Of a stretch of 64,000 nucleotides of DNA, positions 15,070 through 23,965 are shown one piece after another. This stretch comes from Streptomyces sp. AC558_RSS880. Its GTDB lineage: Bacteria; Actinomycetota; Actinomycetes; Streptomycetales; Streptomycetaceae. The notes beneath the pieces were generated by a model that had not been told where the DNA came from, ran no database searches, and saw only the letters and a list, made by a program, of their open reading frames with translations. The stretch spans positions 1-64,000 of the forward strand of contig NZ_JAGMUJ010000013.1 in NCBI RefSeq assembly GCF_019049255.1, in the 5' to 3' direction. A program made the translations under genes and the position numbers. How positions within the stretch are numbered: position 1 is the stretch's first letter; every line of letters begins with the position of its first letter.

Positions 15070-17241
15070 TCAGGCGCCGGTGGCCTCCGCCAAGTACGGC
15101 CCGAACTCGCTCTCCAGGACCAGGCGTCCGAGTTTGCGGTACTCCTGCGCTATCGCGGTCACCGTCTGCCGCATGGTGAGCGGTTCGCCGGACTCCGCGG
15201 CGAGGTAGGCCGCGGTGACCGCGCAGGCCCGGATCGAGCCGCCGGCCAGTTCGAAGCGGTCCGCGCAGAAGGCGAGGTCGAGGTCGTCGGCCCGGGGCAG
15301 CCGGTCGCCCAGGCACCGCTCCCACAGGGCGAGGCGCTGGCCGGTGTCCGGCATCGGGAAGTCCGCCACCACGTCCAGGCGACGGGTGAACGCCTCGTCC
15401 AGGTTGGCCCGCAGGTTGGTGGTCAGCACCGCGATCCCGTCGAACGACTCCATGCGCTGGAGCAGGTACGCCGACTCGATGTTGGCGTGCCGGTCGTGCG
15501 CGTCCTTCACCTCCGAGCGCTTGCCGAAGATCGCGTCGGCCTCGTCGAAGAGCAGCACCGCGTTGACCGCCGACGCCTCGGTGAAGATGCGCTCCAGGTT
15601 CTTCTCGGTCTCCCCGATGTACTTGTCCACCACCGTGGACAGGTCCACCACGTACAGGTCCATGCCCAGGTCCGCGGCGACGACCTCCGCGGACATGGTC
15701 TTGCCGGTGCCGGACTCGCCGGCGAACAGCGCGATGACGCCGCGCCCCCGGCCGCCGCCGGGCCGCATCCCCCACTGCCCGAGCACCTGCTCGCGGTGGC
15801 GGGCGCGCAGCGCCAGTTCCCGCAGCCGCCGGTGGGTGGTGGGCGGCAGCACCAGGTCGTCCCAGCCGACGCCCGGCTCCAGCCGCCGGGCGAGCCGGTC
15901 CAGTCCCGCACCGTTCTGGGCGCGTACGGCGACGCGCAGGTCGTCCGGCCCGACGGGACGGCCGTCGAGGGCGGCCGTGCGCACCGCCGCGTCGGCGGCC
16001 CGGCGCAACTGTCCGGCGTCCAGCCGGTGCGCGGCGACGGCTTGCGCGAGCTCCTCGACGTCACCGACCGGAACGGCGTCGGCGGAGGCACCGCCGAGGT
16101 CCCCGGCCGCGCCGGCTGCCCGGGTGAGCGCGTGCCGCCAGCGGGCGGCCTGGCGTTCGGGTGAGGGGGCCGGGACGGTCAGGACGACGGGGGTGTCGGC
16201 CGCCCAGACCGGGTCCCAGCCCGTCGTGCCGTGCGTGAACAGGGGGATGCCCCGCAGTCCGGCGCAGAGCGCGCTGAGCGTGCGGGCCCGTTCGGCGGGT
16301 TCGCCGGGCAGTGCCGCCAGCGGGCCGAGCACCACACCGGCGCCGGTCAGGCGGGCTTCGAGGGCGATCACCCGGGCCAGCGCCGGCACGTCGGCCGGGC
16401 GCCGGGCGAGCGCCGCCGTGTCCAGGACGAGCGGGCGCAGGCCGGCCAGGCGCAGGGCCGCGGTGGCCAGTCCCTCGGCGTCGCCGCCCCGGCTGCGCAG
16501 ATGGACGAGGCCGACCCCGGTCCCGGCCGCGGCCGCCGCCCGGTGGACCTCGGCGGTCTCGGCGGTGGGGTCCTCCCGGACCTCGTCGAGCACACCGGTG
16601 AGCCGGGCGTCGGGCCGTGTGTCGCCCAGGAGGTGGCCGGTGACCCGGTCGGGGACCACCAGGGCGCGGGAGAGCGGGGGCCGTTCCGGTTCGGTGACCT
16701 CCACCAGACCGCCCTCGATCAGCGGGGCCCCGGGGGCGAGGCGGAACCGGGCGGGCGACGCGCCGCCGAGCCCGCACAGCTCCAGCGCGAGTCCGACCGT
16801 GGGCCGACGGCGTGTCAGGTCGTCGTTGAGGTAGCCGTAGAGCCGCTCGAACCGTGCGTCCAGATCGGGCGCCAGGGCGACCAGCAGCAGGTCCAGGTCG
16901 AGCGGCGACAGCCCGAACCGCCGGGCGAGCGTGCCGAGGACGGAGCGGTCCGGCGGCTGCCAGGGTTCCCGCGCGGGCATGTCGAGCCCGCCCGGCTCGT
17001 CCAGGATCCGCGCCACCGCCTCCGGTGTGAGGTACTGGCCGCGGTAGGGGTCGTCGGGATCCGGATCGGCGTCCCGCCGCACCGCCACGGCCTCCCGCAC
17101 CCGCCTCTCGACCGCCCCGAGCCGCACCCAGAGGGCGTCGGGACCGGCGAAGGGGGCATCGGCGTCACCGTCCCGGCCGGTTCCGCCGTCCCCTCCCCCG
17201 ACGTGGTCGTCGTCGAGCGCGGGTTCCACGGTGTGTGTCAC
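15070..17241 (-). CDS. AAA+ ATPase of the CIS (Afp15-like)
   Basis: Protein of 723 aa. The C-terminal AAA+ module has Walker A GESGTGKT (Lys514), Walker B VLLFDEADAIFGKR (about 563-575), and sensor/arginine-finger segments (LTTNLRANLDEAFTRRLDVV). The N-terminal ~480 residues form a degenerate first AAA-like or winged domain (LARRFGLSPLDLDLLLVALA) usual in eCIS ATPases. These ATPases sit in every eCIS locus and are thought to be needed for assembly or cargo loading rather than sheath recycling. The GTG start overlaps the DUF4255 stop (GTGA). A 202-base gap separates it from the DUF4157 gene. Confidence 0.94.
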   Translation of the reverse strand: MTHTVEPALDDDHVGGGDGGTGRDGDADAPFAGPDALWVRLGAVERRVREAVAVRRDADPDPDDPYRGQYLTPEAVARILDEPGGLDMPAREPWQPPDRSVLGTLARRFGLSPLDLDLLLVALAPDLDARFERLYGYLNDDLTRRRPTVGLALELCGLGGASPARFRLAPGAPLIEGGLVEVTEPERPPLSRALVVPDRVTGHLLGDTRPDARLTGVLDEVREDPTAETAEVHRAAAAAGTGVGLVHLRSRGGDAEGLATAALRLAGLRPLVLDTAALARRPADVPALARVIALEARLTGAGVVLGPLAALPGEPAERARTLSALCAGLRGIPLFTHGTTGWDPVWAADTPVVLTVPAPSPERQAARWRHALTRAAGAAGDLGGASADAVPVGDVEELAQAVAAHRLDAGQLRRAADAAVRTAALDGRPVGPDDLRVAVRAQNGAGLDRLARRLEPGVGWDDLVLPPTTHRRLRELALRARHREQVLGQWGMRPGGGRGRGVIALFAGESGTGKTMSAEVVAADLGMDLYVVDLSTVVDKYIGETEKNLERIFTEASAVNAVLLFDEADAIFGKRSEVKDAHDRHANIESAYLLQRMESFDGIAVLTTNLRANLDEAFTRRLDVVADFPMPDTGQRLALWERCLGDRLPRADDLDLAFCADRFELAGGSIRACAVTAAYLAAESGEPLTMRQTVTAIAQEYRKLGRLVLESEFGPYLAEATGA

Positions 17242-17945
17242 GGCTGGCGGTCTCCCTTGCGGCGGCGTCGGGCCGGGGCCGGCGGGCGTTCGCGCGGGCC
17301 GGTGAAGCCGTCCGGGCCCGGGTCGCTCGCCTCCGTGTAGCGCAGCCGGCGTCCCGGGCTCGCCTCCGCGCCCTCGCGCGCGGCGGCGGAGCGCACGACG
17401 AGGCCCTCGGTGACCGGCGGCGCGACGGCTTTGGTCACTCCGGCGAGCGGTGCCCGTACCTGGACCCCGAGGGACGCCTTCAGCTCCCCGCCGAGCGCCG
17501 ACCACACGTCGGCGGCGGCCGGGGCGTCCATCCCGGTCCCGGCGGTGTCCAGGCCCACGGTCAGGCCGAGTTCGGCGAGCGAGCCGGTGAGCAGCCCCGA
17601 GGGCAGCACGTCGTGGGCCACCAGGGTGCCGAGCACCTGGGACAGCAGCCGGTGCTCGTCCTGCGGACGGCTCGCCCACGCCGTGACGAGGTACGTCAGC
17701 TGGAACCAGCGCGGCGGGGAGCGCCGGGCGACGAGGTGTCCGTCCTCGTCGTACACCTCCCCGGCGCCGGTGCCGCGCCGCAGGGCGTCCTCCCGGATGT
17801 CGTACAGGAAGACGCAGACGGTCGGGGCGCTGCGCCGCGCCGCCCAGTCCCGGGTGGGGGCGTCGAAGACCACGTCGACGCCCGACGCCTCAAGCCCGCT
17901 CCCGGCGAGCAGCCGGCGCAGCCCCTCGTCGACCTCGTGGATCAC
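17238..17945 (-). CDS. DUF4255 protein (tube cap/terminator, Afp16-like)
   Basis: Protein of 235 aa starting VIHEVDEGLRRLLAGSGLE. It contains the DUF4255/Pvc16 N-terminal signature (PTVCVFLYDIREDALRR, then RWFQLTYLVTAWASRPQDEH). Afp16-type proteins bind the last tube layer, terminate elongation and cap the sheath. The C-terminal ~50 residues are Pro/Arg-rich and disordered. GTGA overlaps exist at both ends, coupling it to the secreted beta-propeller gene upstream and the ATPase downstream. Confidence 0.93.
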   Translation of the reverse strand: MIHEVDEGLRRLLAGSGLEASGVDVVFDAPTRDWAARRSAPTVCVFLYDIREDALRRGTGAGEVYDEDGHLVARRSPPRWFQLTYLVTAWASRPQDEHRLLSQVLGTLVAHDVLPSGLLTGSLAELGLTVGLDTAGTGMDAPAAADVWSALGGELKASLGVQVRAPLAGVTKAVAPPVTEGLVVRSAAAREGAEASPGRRLRYTEASDPGPDGFTGPRERPPAPARRRRKGDRQP

Positions 17946-20900
17946 CGGCGGGTCACCTCGTCCGGCGGCTGCACGCTGCCGCTGACGACCAGGAAGTCGG
18001 TCTTCACCGGGGAGAATCCGGGGCCGCTGGCCGTGATGACGCGCGGTCCGGTCTGGTCCTTGGCGAGGATGAGCAGCTGGCCGGTGAACGTGCCGTTCGC
18101 CAGCGGGACGGTCGGCGCCGCCGCCGCGGTGATCCCCGGCTTCCACTTGAACCGCACCGGCGCTCCCGGCGGGAAGTCCTTGCCGCGCACGGAGGTGACG
18201 AAGCCGGGCTTGCCGATCTCCGGCACCGCGACGATGCGCGGCTGGAGGACGCGCAGCCGCTGCCGGGCGGTGTTGTCGTTCTTGTCGGCGTCCGTGCCGG
18301 TGGTGGTGAGCACGCCGGTGACCTGGCCGGTCATCGCCTTGTCCGGGCTGAGCACGACCCGTACGACAGTGCTCGCGCCCGGCGTGAGGTCGGGCAGCGC
18401 GCACACCCAGCTCCGGTCGCAGCCGGCCGGGCGCCCGCTGTTGGGCAGGCCGGCGGGCAGGCCGATGCGCAGCCGCAGTCCGGTGGCGAGCGCGTTGCGG
18501 CCGTTGCGGACGGTGTACGTCACCACGACGCGCCCGCCGACGTAGCCGGGGTTCGGCTGGGCGGTGACCCGCACCCCGGGACCGGCCTCGGGCTCCTCCG
18601 GCTCCGGAGGCACCGTGGGAGTCGGCGTCGGGGTCGGGGTCGCGGGCGGCGTGGGAGTCGGGGGCGCGGGCGGTGTGGGCGTCGGAGTCGGCGTAGGTGT
18701 GGGCGTGGGCGTCGGCGTGGCCTCGGCCACCGGCACCACGGTCCGGCCCGCGTTGTCGCTGGGCTGCGGGTCGATGACCGTACCGGTGACCAGCCAGTCG
18801 ACCGGCGCGTCGCCGGGGACGACTCCGGTGAGCGTGACGTCCACCGGGACGGTGCTGCCGGGCTCCACCACGTCGAGGTCGCACTGGAGGGAGGCCGCGT
18901 CGCAGGGGTCGCCGGACCAACTGATCCGGGTGACCTGCACGCCGGCCGGCGGGGCGATGGTCAGACGGGTGCCGGGGGAGGCGGCGGGGCCGTTGTTGAC
19001 CACCTCGACGGTGACCGTGGTGGTGTCGCCGACGGTGACCCGCGGGGCGGTGCCGGGTACCCGGACGGCGAGGTCCACGGACTGCTGGACGGCGGGTTCC
19101 TTCTGCCGGCCCGCGAGGTCGCCGGTGAGCGCGGTGATGTCACCGGAGGCGATGTCGAGGAGGTTCAGCTTCTCGGGGCTGTTGACCGCGACCGCGGCGC
19201 GGGAGCTGAACACGAGCCCCTTGCCGTCGGCGGTCCAGGCGGCGTCGCGGGGCTGGTGCGGGCCGGTGACCGAGGTGTCCGGCAGCTCCCGGCCGCAGGC
19301 GCCGGGCAGGCCGCGGGCGGCGGTCGGCAGCAGGACCCGGCAGGTGTCGCCGGTCAGGGAGGTCAGCAGGATGCCGTTCTCCTCATCGATCAGGCCGGCG
19401 CCGTTCTTGCGGTTGAAGGCGATGCCGCGGCCGTCCGGGGAGAACGCAGGGCTGTCGTCGATGACCTCGCAGTCGTCCGGGCAGTTCTCCTTGCTCAGGT
19501 CGTCCTGCTGGGACAGGCCGTCCTGCTGGGACAGGTCGTCCACCGACACGGTCCACACGTGCTTGTTGCCGCCGACCCCGTTGATCTCCTCGGCGCGGGT
19601 GAAGGCCAGGGTGGTGCCGTCGGGGGACCAGGTGGGCTGGGCGTCCCGGCCGGTGAGCTCTCCGTCCGGCGGGACGACCTTGCCGATGATCTCGCCGCTG
19701 GCGACGTCCGCGATGAGGATGTGGCTGTCTCCGCCGACGCCGCCGGGCGAGGTCCGGGTGAAGGCGAGGTACTTGCCGTCCGGGGAGAACGCCGGGTCGG
19801 TGTCCCAGTCCGTGTCGGCGCGTCCCTCGAGCTCCATGGGCGCCGGGTTGGAGCCGTCGGCGTCCACCGTCCAGATCCGCTGGATCCGTTGGCCGGCGGC
19901 GTTGGTCTCGAAGCGGGTGACGACGATCCGGCGGCCGTCGGGCGTGTAGCTCTGCCGTTCGGTCCACGGGTCGTAGCCGGACCCGGGATCGAACAGCGGG
20001 TCCTTGGCGGCGTCGATGTTGGTGTCGGCCTCCGGATCCTCGTTGAGGATCGTCAGCCCCAGGTCGCGGGGGTCGGAGCCGTCCGCCCGGGCGTCCTGGA
20101 GCGTCACCACGTGCGGGCCGGCCGCGGAGGTGCGCTCGACCACCGCTTTGCCGCCGTCGAGGGGGCCGAGCCAGGTGGGCGAGAGGACGTCCCGGTTCTC
20201 GTTGAGCACCAGCGAGGGGACCCGGTCGGAGTGGGCGGTGGACCGGAACACGTGGTCCCAGTCGCCCTCGCACTCACAGGTGGTCTCGGGGCTGAGGAAC
20301 ACCAGACCGTCCCCGTCGGGCAGCCACGCTGCCCCGTGGGCACGCCAGCCGGCCCTCGCGCCCCCGAACAGCGGCTCGTCGACCGTCCCGTTCGTGGGCG
20401 GCTCGTCGACCGTCCGGTTCGTGATCCGCAACCGGCGCACGGACTTCCCGTCCTCGGTCGTGGTGACGGTGTACGCGATCCAGTCGCGGTTGACGTCGTC
20501 GTCGACCGGGTTCCACGCCGGTTCGGAGGCGGTGCCGTTCGCGGGGTCGGTGATCCGGGTGGCGATGCCGTCGTACAGGTCCCGTACGTAGATCTGCCGG
20601 CCGGCCGACGAGTCGACGTCGGAGGCGTACGCGATGCGCTTCCCGTCGGGGGAGACCGTCGGGTCCTCCTCGTCGGCGTTCGGGGTGTTGGTCAGCGGGG
20701 TCAGACCGGTGCCGACGGTGCCGTCGGTGCGCACCAGCCACAGGTCGCGCTGCGTCCCGCCGCCCGCGGCGGGCTCGGCCGCGTCGAACACCACGAACCG
20801 CCCGTCGAACGTCAGTTGGGGGTGCGCCGCGTCCATGCCGGTGGTGAGCCGCCGTACCGAACCGTCGGCGGCCCGCAGGTAGATCTGCGGGTTCTTCTCG

Positions 20901-21220
20901 TCGCGGCGGCTGGCGAAGACCAATTGGTCGCCGAGGGCGGACGGCTGCACGTCGTAGTGGGCCGGACCCTCGTCGGAGGAGGCCGGATCCTCGTCGGGCA
21001 GTGCGGTGCTGGAGGTGGTGGTGGTGGCCTGGCCGAGACTGCGGTGCCCGGTACCGGCGTACGCGATCCGGGTCTGGGCGGCGTCCGCCGCGGCCGTCGC
21101 CTGCGGCTCGGCGCTGCCCGGACCGGCCGCCGCCGTCACCCCGAGGAGGGGGATGACCAGCAGCAGCGACATGCCGAGTCTCCCCAGGCGGTACCGCCCG
21201 CCGGAGCCAGCGGTTTCCAT
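17942..21220 (-). CDS. Secreted/anchored PD40 beta-propeller protein at the head of the CIS operon
   Basis: Protein of 1092 aa. A basic start plus MSLLLVIPLLGVTAAAG is a signal peptide or anchor. Residues ~60-740 contain many TolB/WD40-like (PD40) blades with the repeated FSPDGK/SPDGKRIAYAS motif, enough for more than one propeller. Next are a DUF11/CARDB-type Ig-like domain, a long Thr-Pro linker (PTPTP repeats near 865-905), a second Ig-like domain and an IPT-like end (GKDFPPGAPVRFKW). It overlaps the DUF4255 gene by GTGA, so a secreted protein is translationally coupled to a cytoplasmic particle part. It may mark the cell surface or envelope in CIS action; that is inference. The ATG at 21220 (GAAGGGG upstream) fits the signal better than the 31-residue longer form. 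Confidence 0.85.
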   Translation of the reverse strand: METAGSGGRYRLGRLGMSLLLVIPLLGVTAAAGPGSAEPQATAAADAAQTRIAYAGTGHRSLGQATTTTSSTALPDEDPASSDEGPAHYDVQPSALGDQLVFASRRDEKNPQIYLRAADGSVRRLTTGMDAAHPQLTFDGRFVVFDAAEPAAGGGTQRDLWLVRTDGTVGTGLTPLTNTPNADEEDPTVSPDGKRIAYASDVDSSAGRQIYVRDLYDGIATRITDPANGTASEPAWNPVDDDVNRDWIAYTVTTTEDGKSVRRLRITNRTVDEPPTNGTVDEPLFGGARAGWRAHGAAWLPDGDGLVFLSPETTCECEGDWDHVFRSTAHSDRVPSLVLNENRDVLSPTWLGPLDGGKAVVERTSAAGPHVVTLQDARADGSDPRDLGLTILNEDPEADTNIDAAKDPLFDPGSGYDPWTERQSYTPDGRRIVVTRFETNAAGQRIQRIWTVDADGSNPAPMELEGRADTDWDTDPAFSPDGKYLAFTRTSPGGVGGDSHILIADVASGEIIGKVVPPDGELTGRDAQPTWSPDGTTLAFTRAEEINGVGGNKHVWTVSVDDLSQQDGLSQQDDLSKENCPDDCEVIDDSPAFSPDGRGIAFNRKNGAGLIDEENGILLTSLTGDTCRVLLPTAARGLPGACGRELPDTSVTGPHQPRDAAWTADGKGLVFSSRAAVAVNSPEKLNLLDIASGDITALTGDLAGRQKEPAVQQSVDLAVRVPGTAPRVTVGDTTTVTVEVVNNGPAASPGTRLTIAPPAGVQVTRISWSGDPCDAASLQCDLDVVEPGSTVPVDVTLTGVVPGDAPVDWLVTGTVIDPQPSDNAGRTVVPVAEATPTPTPTPTPTPTPTPPAPPTPTPPATPTPTPTPTVPPEPEEPEAGPGVRVTAQPNPGYVGGRVVVTYTVRNGRNALATGLRLRIGLPAGLPNSGRPAGCDRSWVCALPDLTPGASTVVRVVLSPDKAMTGQVTGVLTTTGTDADKNDNTARQRLRVLQPRIVAVPEIGKPGFVTSVRGKDFPPGAPVRFKWKPGITAAAAPTVPLANGTFTGQLLILAKDQTGPRVITASGPGFSPVKTDFLVVSGSVQPPDEVTRR

Positions 21221-21388
21221 CACGGTCCCCTTCGCAGTCTGGTGCGGCATCTGGATGTGCCCTCGCCACCGTGCACCGGCCGCGCGCACGGCGGCAGGGC
21301 GGTGGGGCCGCATCCGGGGGAAGCACGGGGTGTGCTTTCGGGCAGCGCGGGGTTCCCCGGCGTCGTCGACGGGGTCGCCCGGCGGGCC

Positions 21389-22111
21389 TCAGATCAGCCC
21401 GTTGCGCAGCGCGTAGCCCACGGCGTGCGCCCGGTTGCGCAGTTGCAGCCGGGTGATGACCTCGTGCAGGACGTTCTTCACGGTGCGTTCGGAGTACGAG
21501 GTCTTGCGGGCTATCTCCGCCGTGTCCAGTCCCTCCGACACCAGGCGCAGCATGTCCGCCTCGCGCGTGGTGAGGGTGGACAGGGACAGGGCGCCGGGGT
21601 CGAGCGCGGAGCGCTGGAGGCTGCCGACGTGGTTGAGCAGTTCGCCGAGCAGGTCGCCGGGCAGCATTCCCTCGCCGTTGCCCGTCGCCAGGACCAGGCG
21701 CAGCAGCTGGTCCTGATCGGCCTCGGCGCGGCGCAGCACGGCCGCCACACCGCACTCGATGACGCGTTGCAGCCCGCCGGCCCCGAGGGTGCCTATCACC
21801 AGGCCGGTGCGGGTGGCGCTGTTGTGCCGCAGCCGGTTGAGCAGGGCGGCCACGTCGTCGTCGACGGTGTCGACCACCACCAGGGACACCTGGGCCGAGT
21901 CGGCGTCGTCGGCGTCGACCAGGTCGATCTCGGGGCGGTGCCGCAACTGCTGGACGACGCCCACGCGCAGCACGGGGTCGGCGGCGTAGACGGCCAGGGT
22001 CATTCGGGTCGGGCGCTCGGAGCGAGAGCTGCGGAGGGCCGAGCCGGCCCGGACGAAGTCACGGGGTGCGGTGTCGGACGAGGCAGATCTGTTCTCTTCT
22101 ACGTGGAGCAT
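21389..22111 (-). CDS. LuxR/NarL-type regulator with degenerate receiver
   Basis: Protein of 240 aa. The C-terminal LuxR helix-turn-helix is canonical (LTTREADMLRLVSEGLDTAE, then ERTVKNVLHEVITRLQLRNR). The N-terminal ~140 residues have receiver topology: MTLAVYAADPVLRVGVVQQL, then VVVDTVDDD at the phospho-Asp position. The conserved Lys near the end of the receiver is not present (GVAAVLRRAEAD), so ordinary phosphorylation signalling is doubtful. It is read in the same direction as the CIS run and lies 168 bases upstream of the first CIS gene, so it is the likely pathway regulator. LuxR regulators beside CIS loci are, from memory, usual in Streptomyces. The ATG at 22111 is chosen over a GTG at 22168. 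Confidence 0.87.
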   Translation of the reverse strand: MLHVEENRSASSDTAPRDFVRAGSALRSSRSERPTRMTLAVYAADPVLRVGVVQQLRHRPEIDLVDADDADSAQVSLVVVDTVDDDVAALLNRLRHNSATRTGLVIGTLGAGGLQRVIECGVAAVLRRAEADQDQLLRLVLATGNGEGMLPGDLLGELLNHVGSLQRSALDPGALSLSTLTTREADMLRLVSEGLDTAEIARKTSYSERTVKNVLHEVITRLQLRNRAHAVGYALRNGLI

Positions 22112-22315
22112 GGGGCTACCTGTTTCATGAGTCGGTGGGGGGTAAGGAATGCAAGGTGAGGCGATCACGGGGTGGGGGTGCGCGAGAGGCGGCTCGCCAC
22201 ATTAAGGACCCACCGTTACAGGGGAGTTGACATTGGCTGGCCGGGCAGCGTCACTGCCCGCGCGTTGCCCTCGCGTTCCTGGCCGCGCCTCCGGGCGCGC
22301 TCCTACGGTGAGGGC

Positions 22316-23674
22316 GTGACGCCTTCCACAGCCTCTTCCGGTCCCGGTGCGCCCGGCCTCGACATCCCGGCCGTGACGGTGACTCCGGGCGACATCGCCA
22401 CCACCACCCTGACGGTGCGCAACGACAGCGACATCGTCGAGGCGTACGACCTGAGGGTCGTCGGGGACTGCGCCGCCTGGACCACGGTGGAACCGGCGCG
22501 CGTCTCCCTGTATCCCGGCACCTCCGAGACGGTGACGCTCCGTCTGGAGCCGCCGCGGTCCCCGGAGATCCGGGCCGGCGAGATGCCCCTCGGCGTGCGG
22601 GTGCTGCCCAACGAGCACCCCGACGCGGTACGGGTCCTCGAGACCACCGTGCACATCGGGGAGTTCCACGAGCTCAAGACCGAGCTGTCCCCGCGCCGCC
22701 GGCGCGGCTGGCTGCGCGGCCGCTACCGGCTGGCCGTACGCAACCAGGGCAACACCGCCGTACAGGTGCGCTTCACCCCCGGACAGGCGGGCGAGGAGCT
22801 GGGGTTCGCCTTCGCCCCGGCGCAGCCGAAGCTGGAGCCCGGCGAGTCGGCGGAGGTCGGACTGCGGGTCCGTACCGCCAAGCCGGTGTGGTTCGGCGAC
22901 CCCGTGGTGTGGCCGTTCACCGTGGACACCACGGAGGCCGGCGACCAGGAGGAGCCGGCGGAGTCCCGCTGGGACGATCCCGTCGCACGGCCGCCGCTGG
23001 ACGCGGAGTTCGTCCAGATCCCGATCTTCCCCAAGTGGCTGCTGATACTGCTCGCCGCGCTGCTCGCGCTGTTGCTCGCCTGGTTCACGCTGGTCCGTCC
23101 CGCGGTGCGCAGCGCCGCCGAGGAGGCGGCCACCGAGGCGGTCCAGCCGCGGCCGACGCCGGCCGGGGAGCAGGAGGCCGCCGGAGACCCTCCCGGCACC
23201 GGCGCGGACAGCCGGCCCGGAGGCGGCGGCCAGGAGTCGGGGGCGGAGGCGGGCGCGGCCGGGTCGGGCGGCGACGGAAGCGGCTCCCCGGCCGGGGGCG
23301 GCACCACGGCCGGCGGCCAGCAGAGCTCGGCGACCATCGACCTGAAGACGGGCACCGGGGCGCCCGGGACCGGTACCTACAAGGTGCCCGAGAACAGCGT
23401 CTTCGGGGTCACCGACATCGTCGTCGCCAACTTCCAGGGCGACGAGGGCGTGATGACCATCTCCTTCGGCGACCGCAAGATCACCACGATCGCGCTGGAG
23501 ACGTTCCGCAACCAGGACTACCACTGGGTCACCCCCATCAAGATCCCCGAGAACGACACGGTGACCATCAACGTGACCTGCGCGAAGCCCGGTACACCGG
23601 CCACGGGTCGTCAGGCGTCGGAGTGCCACGAGGTCCTGAACGTGAGCGGAGTACTCAGTACCACCACGCAATGA
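22316..23674 (+). CDS. Single-pass membrane protein, CisA-like (CIS membrane-attachment candidate)
   Basis: Protein of 452 aa from GTG 22316. Residues ~15-225 hold two Ig/CARDB-like beta domains (TVTPGDIATTTLTVRNDSD, then YRLAVRNQGNTAVQVRFTPG). One transmembrane helix follows at ~241-262 (WLLILLAALLALLLAWFTLV). Then come ~75 Gly/Ala/Glu-rich residues and a C-terminal domain (YKVPENSVFGVTDIVVANFQ) with a Cys pair. No signal peptide is seen, so the N-terminal part should be cytoplasmic and the C-terminal domain outside. This layout and the position beside the CIS match what I recall of CisA, reported to attach Streptomyces CIS to the membrane; identity is unverified. Annotation pipelines often call such proteins 'hydrolytic protein', but no catalytic motif is visible. 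It is divergent from the LuxR gene. Confidence 0.8.
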   Translation: MTPSTASSGPGAPGLDIPAVTVTPGDIATTTLTVRNDSDIVEAYDLRVVGDCAAWTTVEPARVSLYPGTSETVTLRLEPPRSPEIRAGEMPLGVRVLPNEHPDAVRVLETTVHIGEFHELKTELSPRRRRGWLRGRYRLAVRNQGNTAVQVRFTPGQAGEELGFAFAPAQPKLEPGESAEVGLRVRTAKPVWFGDPVVWPFTVDTTEAGDQEEPAESRWDDPVARPPLDAEFVQIPIFPKWLLILLAALLALLLAWFTLVRPAVRSAAEEAATEAVQPRPTPAGEQEAAGDPPGTGADSRPGGGGQESGAEAGAAGSGGDGSGSPAGGGTTAGGQQSSATIDLKTGTGAPGTGTYKVPENSVFGVTDIVVANFQGDEGVMTISFGDRKITTIALETFRNQDYHWVTPIKIPENDTVTINVTCAKPGTPATGRQASECHEVLNVSGVLSTTTQ

Positions 23675-23829
23675 ATCGGATGTTCTACTTCCGAACTCAT
23701 CCTCGATCAGTGGCGACTGCATCCGTAAAGCGTCGAATGCCTTTCGGCCTGAAATCGATAACCTTGGTCTCAAAACCGGCATCCGACCACAGGGGCCCCG
23801 TAGGGCACGGACCTCTGACGGAGTGGTGA

Positions 23830-23863
23830 CGTGGGCGGCGGATCACCCGATCCGCCGCCCACG
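23830..23863. terminator. Bidirectional hairpin terminator
   Basis: Perfect 14-bp stem (23830-23843 with 23850-23863) and a 6-base loop, between the convergent CisA-like and 23966-24892 genes. There is no U tract on either side, as is usual for Streptomyces terminators. The 23675-23800 stretch before it is noticeably less GC-rich than its surroundings. Confidence 0.8.
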
Positions 23864-23965
23864 CGCATCCGGCGCGGCCGTGCGCGGGCACTCGTCACCG
23901 GCGGTGCACGGCTCGACGCGCTCGCCGGCGAGCCGTGCACCGCGACGGCGGGTCACACGGGTGCG

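Noticed and set aside
13482..15179. 565-codon + strand frame opposite the DUF4157 gene
   Set aside because: The HELTH and LQRTVGN motifs are on the minus strand; the plus product is a shadow.
18600..18720. GGCGTC-type repeats resembling a repeat array
   Set aside because: They encode the Thr-Pro linker of the propeller protein and are in frame; not CRISPR.
19256..22159. 967-codon + strand frame opposite the propeller and LuxR genes
   Set aside because: Low-complexity shadow product; no ribosome site or conserved motif.
22227..22232. TTGACA as -35 for the CisA-like gene
   Set aside because: No acceptable -10 at 16-18 bases downstream.
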